Shown here piece by piece: positions 59,391 through 64,000 of a stretch of DNA of 64,000 nt. The notes beneath the pieces are model-generated. The model was given only the letters and a program-made list of their open reading frames with translations. It did no database searches and was not told where the DNA came from. Each line of letters begins with the position of its first letter. Position 1 is the first letter of the stretch. Source of the DNA: Lutjanus erythropterus (taxonomy: Eukaryota; Chordata; Actinopteri; Lutjaniformes; Lutjanidae). The stretch is from NCBI GenBank assembly GCA_020091685.1, contig CM034606.1:23204695-23268694 (forward strand). Reading direction: 5' to 3'. Made by a program: the position numbers and the translations under genes.

Positions 59391-62300
59391 TGCCACATGT
59401 CAGAGTTAACAGTAACGGCTGTTAAAAAACAAAGGAGAGGAAAGTTCTGTAATTGATCCCACAGTTCCCAGAACACAGTAGATCACTTGAGATGTGTTCT
59501 AAGGGGATCAAAAGAAAGATTAACCTTGAGATTTGGATTTTAAGCTGACAGTCATCCAAAATACCATAAACAATTCATCACATCCCAGCGGAGAAATAAG
59601 CCTCCTAATTTAATTGATCTTATGAAGCAATATGTTGCTGAGATTTCATCACAAAATAATAAATTATTCATTTTAACTGGCAATTCACACAGGTCTTAAA
59701 GATGCTTCATTCTTTGGAGTTTCCTTGTGTTTATTATGATAGCATAGCAAGCAAATCTGCCATTTCTTTCTCCTCTTCTGCTGGGGGGGGGGAGTAATAT
59801 ATTTTGTGCATCCTTGTGCTAATGCATCTGCATTAGAATAACAAAAATGTGTTTCATCTGACTACCACCTATAAGCTGCAAAGAGCCGTCCAATAACAAG
59901 ATGCTGGATAATTGGAAAAAAACAAAACAAAACTATTATATACTGGACGTGACACTAATAATAAGTCTATGGTTCTGCAGGTGAACTACATATTGTATCA
60001 GGTGACAGTTTCTTTTCTGGTTCACAGGTCAGCTGGGATGGAACAAGCTGGCGTTCCATATAGTCAAGATATGTATGTATAAGACGTAAGTCTTACTATC
60101 TATTAGCATATATTAAGTATGCATGTTATAATGTATGTCCTCTAATATTTATTCTTTGCATATAGAAAGGTATTTATGAGATACTTCAACGAATAGCACT
60201 GTGTGTTTGGGACTATGAGTAGGTGAGTTTCATGCATTGGTAAGTAGATTTGATATGATATTGAGGGACTACCTTTCCATGGAAAATAAATGTGCCATCC
60301 AATGGATAATCAGTCATTTTTAGATTCATTATCCAGCTGATTCAAACCTGATTTTGGTCCAAAAAATTCCCTGCTGATCATTTCCAAATTTAAAAAAGCC
60401 ATTCACATCTGTCGGTGTTTGGTACCTTCAGCTCCAGCTGTGGAGCGCTCCTCATGCATCTCCATGGGTGTCAACATAAGTCAGTCTCAAATGTGCTGCA
60501 AGGAGTCACCGAGACATTGGCGGCTAGGTCACGCCTCCTCTCAGCGATGAAGGTGGAATTTCATTGTCACACAAACCTGAGTCATTAATGTTTATGGCTA
60601 CGAGCAACGAAGTGAAAAGGAAAGACAGCAGAGTTTTTCTCCTCCTTTTTGGAACAAGGCCAAAATGTGAATTTAAATGAAGAGGAGCTGTCACATGCAC
60701 AGGCAAGTATCAAAGGGTAAAAAAAAAAACCTCACGCTGTTAGACATGAATAGATAAGTACCACTGCTACACAGTGACCTCGTACTAATGGATTATTCTT
60801 TGATAACACAAATTTTTCCTTCATCCAAAACAATGCGCTCTTCCAACCAAAAGCCTCTGGCACAAGTCTTGGCATGATTAATTGTTTCTATAGAGTAGCA
60901 TCTTTGCATTCTGGGTCCTCAGTTCCCTCTGACGAGTCCCATCTCTCAGTTTAATCTTACATTATTTCCTTATGCATAGCTTGGGGCTGTGCACACAGTT
61001 GCCTGTGAAATGGTTGCTGTTTACAGTGAAAAACACATGCCCTGCTCCTGTGTAGCTGGTCCCTGTCATCACTGATTACTATTAGCATTATGCTGTACAA
61101 AATCATACGGGACTTTGGTGGAATCAATTCACCTTTTCACAATAACTTCATGCAAATATATACAAATTTTATTATTTAATAAACTTAATTTTTCTACAAA
61201 TTAATTTTTAAAACACTTCAAAACATAGAAACACAAGCTCTTCTACTTGAAGTTTTTTGACATGCAATGTTGAATTCAATCAGCTCATTCATTTTAGTTT
61301 CAAGCATGCATTGTTTGAGAGTTAAAACTCACCAGAATCACTCCTGTTTTATAGTTTGAAGAAAACACACATGATGAAAACTTGCTGTGTGTCTTTAATA
61401 CACTTTGAGATAAGTCATGGTTGCTTGTTTACACAATAATGAAAACACTGCAAACCATGATGAAAGTTTAAATTTACGCTTACAATTTAACACATTTTCT
61501 GTGCAGTTTCACATGTTGTCTTTGTGCCAGGCTTTGTGTTGGGTGTGAGTTCTTTGTGCAGAATGAACAACTGACTTCTGTTTGGTCATTGTGAATCATT
61601 ACAGAATTACCTGAACTTCTCTTTCAAATTCAAGCAGCTTAACATTTTAAGGCAGTCTGGACATTAACTTTTTAAAGCTAAAACAAATTGTTTAATTTTA
61701 TTTTACAGTGTAGTACTACTGTATATTCACTGAATCTGCTTTTGACTGCAAGAGGAGGAAGCTCACAGCGAGTCTTACACAGTTGTGGGTAATTACTGAC
61801 TGTGTGTATTGTGCTGCACATGGGGCCATGATTTGATAACTAGTGATGTGCAATAGAATAAGTCTGAGTTTAATCACTTCATTAGCCTTTAGCCTAACAT
61901 ATCCGTGGTGGAGAGAACTGGACGGAGCCAGCAGCAAGCAGTCAAATGTATTGTAAGTCAACATAATTAGACTAGTTACTGCAGTCGTGTGGCATACATA
62001 ACAAAAGATAATATTAGTACTACAAGTGAGGACTGCACTGAGAGCAGCACCATGTCCCACAACAATAGGACCATGTTAGCATATTTATAAAGTAGCTGGT
62101 TCGCTATATTCATAGTAGAATTGCATGAGAATAACGCTTGAATATTATGAGTTAAATGAAGAGTGTGTTACTATGCAGCTGGCCCTGTCAATCCCTTTGT
62201 CGAATTGGATGTAGTGATATGAAGGCCCATCACCAATTTGGAGGAGGGTTAAATCTCAGACAAGTTGCAAATCCATTCATGTCAAGCCAGGAATGTGCCA

Positions 62301-62747
62301 GGAATAGCAATAAGTGTCTGCAGCACTAGAGGTGAATAAGCAAGACTCTCTCTTCCAAATACACAGCCTGAGGTAACATTATAGATTAATCATATTATGG
62401 GAGAATAAGCACAACCTCCATCACAGACTCTGAATTTCAATGAGTGAATTGTTGACGACCCACATCATTATGTATTTCAACATTACACAGTACTGAACCT
62501 CAGTGAAATATGTACTAACTAATGAATTTATAACTGATTATATGGAAAAAATATACCAGTGGACAGAAGCTCTGAGGCAATGGGCAATGGAAAGAACTTG
62601 GGACAGGGACATAACTCTGGATTCGGTCTTATTCTGGCATGCAAACCTCAAAACAAATTTTTGCCCATGGATTGCAGGCTTGTTATGATATGATGCTGCT
62701 TCTGTAATGTGGTCACACAAAGTTAAGGCCTGTTTTAGATGTCTCCA
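59391..62747. other. Upstream flank, nothing recognised
   Basis: AT-rich intergenic sequence with a G run (59784-59793) and A runs. No gene, RNA or named repeat supported. Confidence 0.45.
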
Positions 62748-63148
62748 AGACTTCACTGATTACCAACTGGAGGTCCTGACCCTCAGCTCTCTCCAACTTG
62801 GAGAGAACTCTGCCGTGAAGTTGATGAGGCCACCATCATCAGTCGGATCTCAAACGGTGATGACACTTCATATTGGAAGGAAATATACAGTCTTGCAGAG
62901 TGGTGCACAGAAAATAACCCATTGCTCAATGTCAGCAAAGCCAAGAAGCTGATTATTGATTTTCAAAGAAAGCACGCAAAGACGCACACCCCTGTCTACT
63001 ACAGTGGAGCTGAGGTGGAGCTGGTGAAAAGTTATAGGTTTCTGGGAATCAACATCACAGAGAACCTGTCATGGACATCGCACACCTCCACCCTGGTAAA
63101 GAAGGCTGTATTTCTTAAAGGCAGAGTCAGCAGGATCTGTCCTGCATC
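62748..63148 (+). mobile_element. Dead CR1/Rex1-like LINE reverse-transcriptase fragment
   Basis: One continuous plus-strand frame (from about 62817) reads VDEATIISRISNGDDTSYWK, then EWCTENNPLLNVSKAKKLII, DFQRK, and SYRFLGINITENLSWTSHTS followed by LVKKA. This is the segment from reverse-transcriptase motif C (usually Y/F-A/V-D-D) through the thumb region. The second catalytic Asp is Glu here. Upstream the frame is broken. Downstream, after about 63110, similarity stops and another repeat begins, so the copy is a fragment. Confidence 0.8.
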
Positions 63149-63279
63149 AGGACATCAAATACCAACATTTTAGGTCAGTGAAATGTCCCGGGCACAGCAA
63201 AACAATGAGAAAAAATTGAGAAATACAGACAGAGGGCAGGATCTCTGCAGATACAGCCACCACCGCACACTTCTAGTGG
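63149..63279 (+). repeat. Dispersed repeat, copy 2 (upstream flank)
   Basis: AGGACATCAAATACCAACAT, GGGCACAGCAAAACAATGAG, TCTCTGCAGATACAGCCACC and GCACACTTCTAGTGGGTC. Related to 54729-54836 and familiar to me as a common fish repeat. It abuts the broken LINE end. Confidence 0.6.
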
Positions 63280-64000
63280 GTCATAAATGATGATTGAAAG
63301 ATATTACGTTATATGAGTCTATACAGTGGGCCTCATGCGAGAACCACTCGTAGGAACACATCTGTTCTTAAGTGGTGTATACGAGTGATTTAGGAGAGCT
63401 TGTCACATTCACCAGTTTTCTCTTATTTTGAATTTTCTCTAAAGTACAAACACAAATTATGAGTGGTCCAGCTTTGTCATAGGAGTCATGTGCAATTAGT
63501 TGGCTGTTACTCAGACCTCAGTTTTTCACTAATGACTGTGTATTTCATCAATTTGACGACATTTTGAGTTCGAAAAATGAATTACACTTCATAATTATGT
63601 TGACATTATCCTATTTGACTACATTTCAAATTTTGAACATAACACTTGAACATTGATTAAATGATGTATTATTACCTACTGCCAGGTGTATTGGCTGTAT
63701 CTACATGTAAAGGAGTATGAAATCACTGTCCTGGAGAAAATCAACATGCAACGTGAACTACTGTGACACTTATAATGTTCTCTGTCGCTGTCATGGAAAC
63801 GTTCCCTTGACCCCCACCTCCAGTTGCATTTATTGATCAACTTGTTGTGCTGAAGTGCATTTGTTCTTTGAAGACATTTTCATAGAAACGTGTCCCTCAG
63901 GTAATACGGCATTCACAGTAATTGTTTTTCCCATTCTTTGTCTTTAGCAAGTCTTTCATTTCAGTGTTGTCGCAGATTTTCCTTTACGGATCTCTGTAAG
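63280..64000. other. Upstream flank, nothing recognised
   Basis: No coding or repeat feature that I can support. Confidence 0.45.

Overview
This window is vertebrate genomic DNA, almost certainly from a ray-finned fish (percomorph-like teleost). It has short spliced exons, AT-rich non-coding sequence, many dinucleotide microsatellites, and a dense load of teleost-type interspersed repeats: L2-, CR1/Rex1- and L1-like retroposon remnants, hAT, TTAA-flanked and Harbinger-like non-autonomous DNA elements, and foldback elements. There is no sign of bacterial operons, CRISPR arrays or viral genes.

The one protein-coding gene I can support lies on the minus strand. It is the 5' end of a grid1-type gene, encoding ionotropic glutamate receptor delta-1 (GluD1). 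Exon 1 (56368-56446) encodes the signal peptide and the first residues of the amino-terminal domain. Exon 2 (54356-54511) encodes 51 further complete codons of that domain. Both introns are phase 1, and the splice sites are GT/AG. Intron 1 is 1856 bp. Intron 2 runs from 54355 off the left end of the window, so more than 85% of the window is a single intron. No third exon was recognised. A CpG-rich block (about 56690-57420) just upstream of exon 1 is the likely promoter and 5' UTR. From about 57420 to 64000 lies upstream, presumably intergenic sequence.

Layout from left to right: intron 2 (1-54355) holds about twenty recognisable repeat insertions separated by unassigned sequence. Exon 2, intron 1, exon 1 and the promoter follow at 54356-57420. 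The upstream flank (57421-64000) contains a direct duplication and two dead retroposon reverse-transcriptase fragments.

The clearest structural findings are these: a hAT-type element with a perfect 8-bp target duplication and another repeat nested inside it; two elements bounded by TTAA; two families of long-armed foldback elements with several copies each; two local direct duplications; and a short upstream reading frame overlapping the GluD1 start codon. I found no convincing new gene system. Repeat family assignments rest on recall of teleost repeats and on internal comparison within the window, not on a search.
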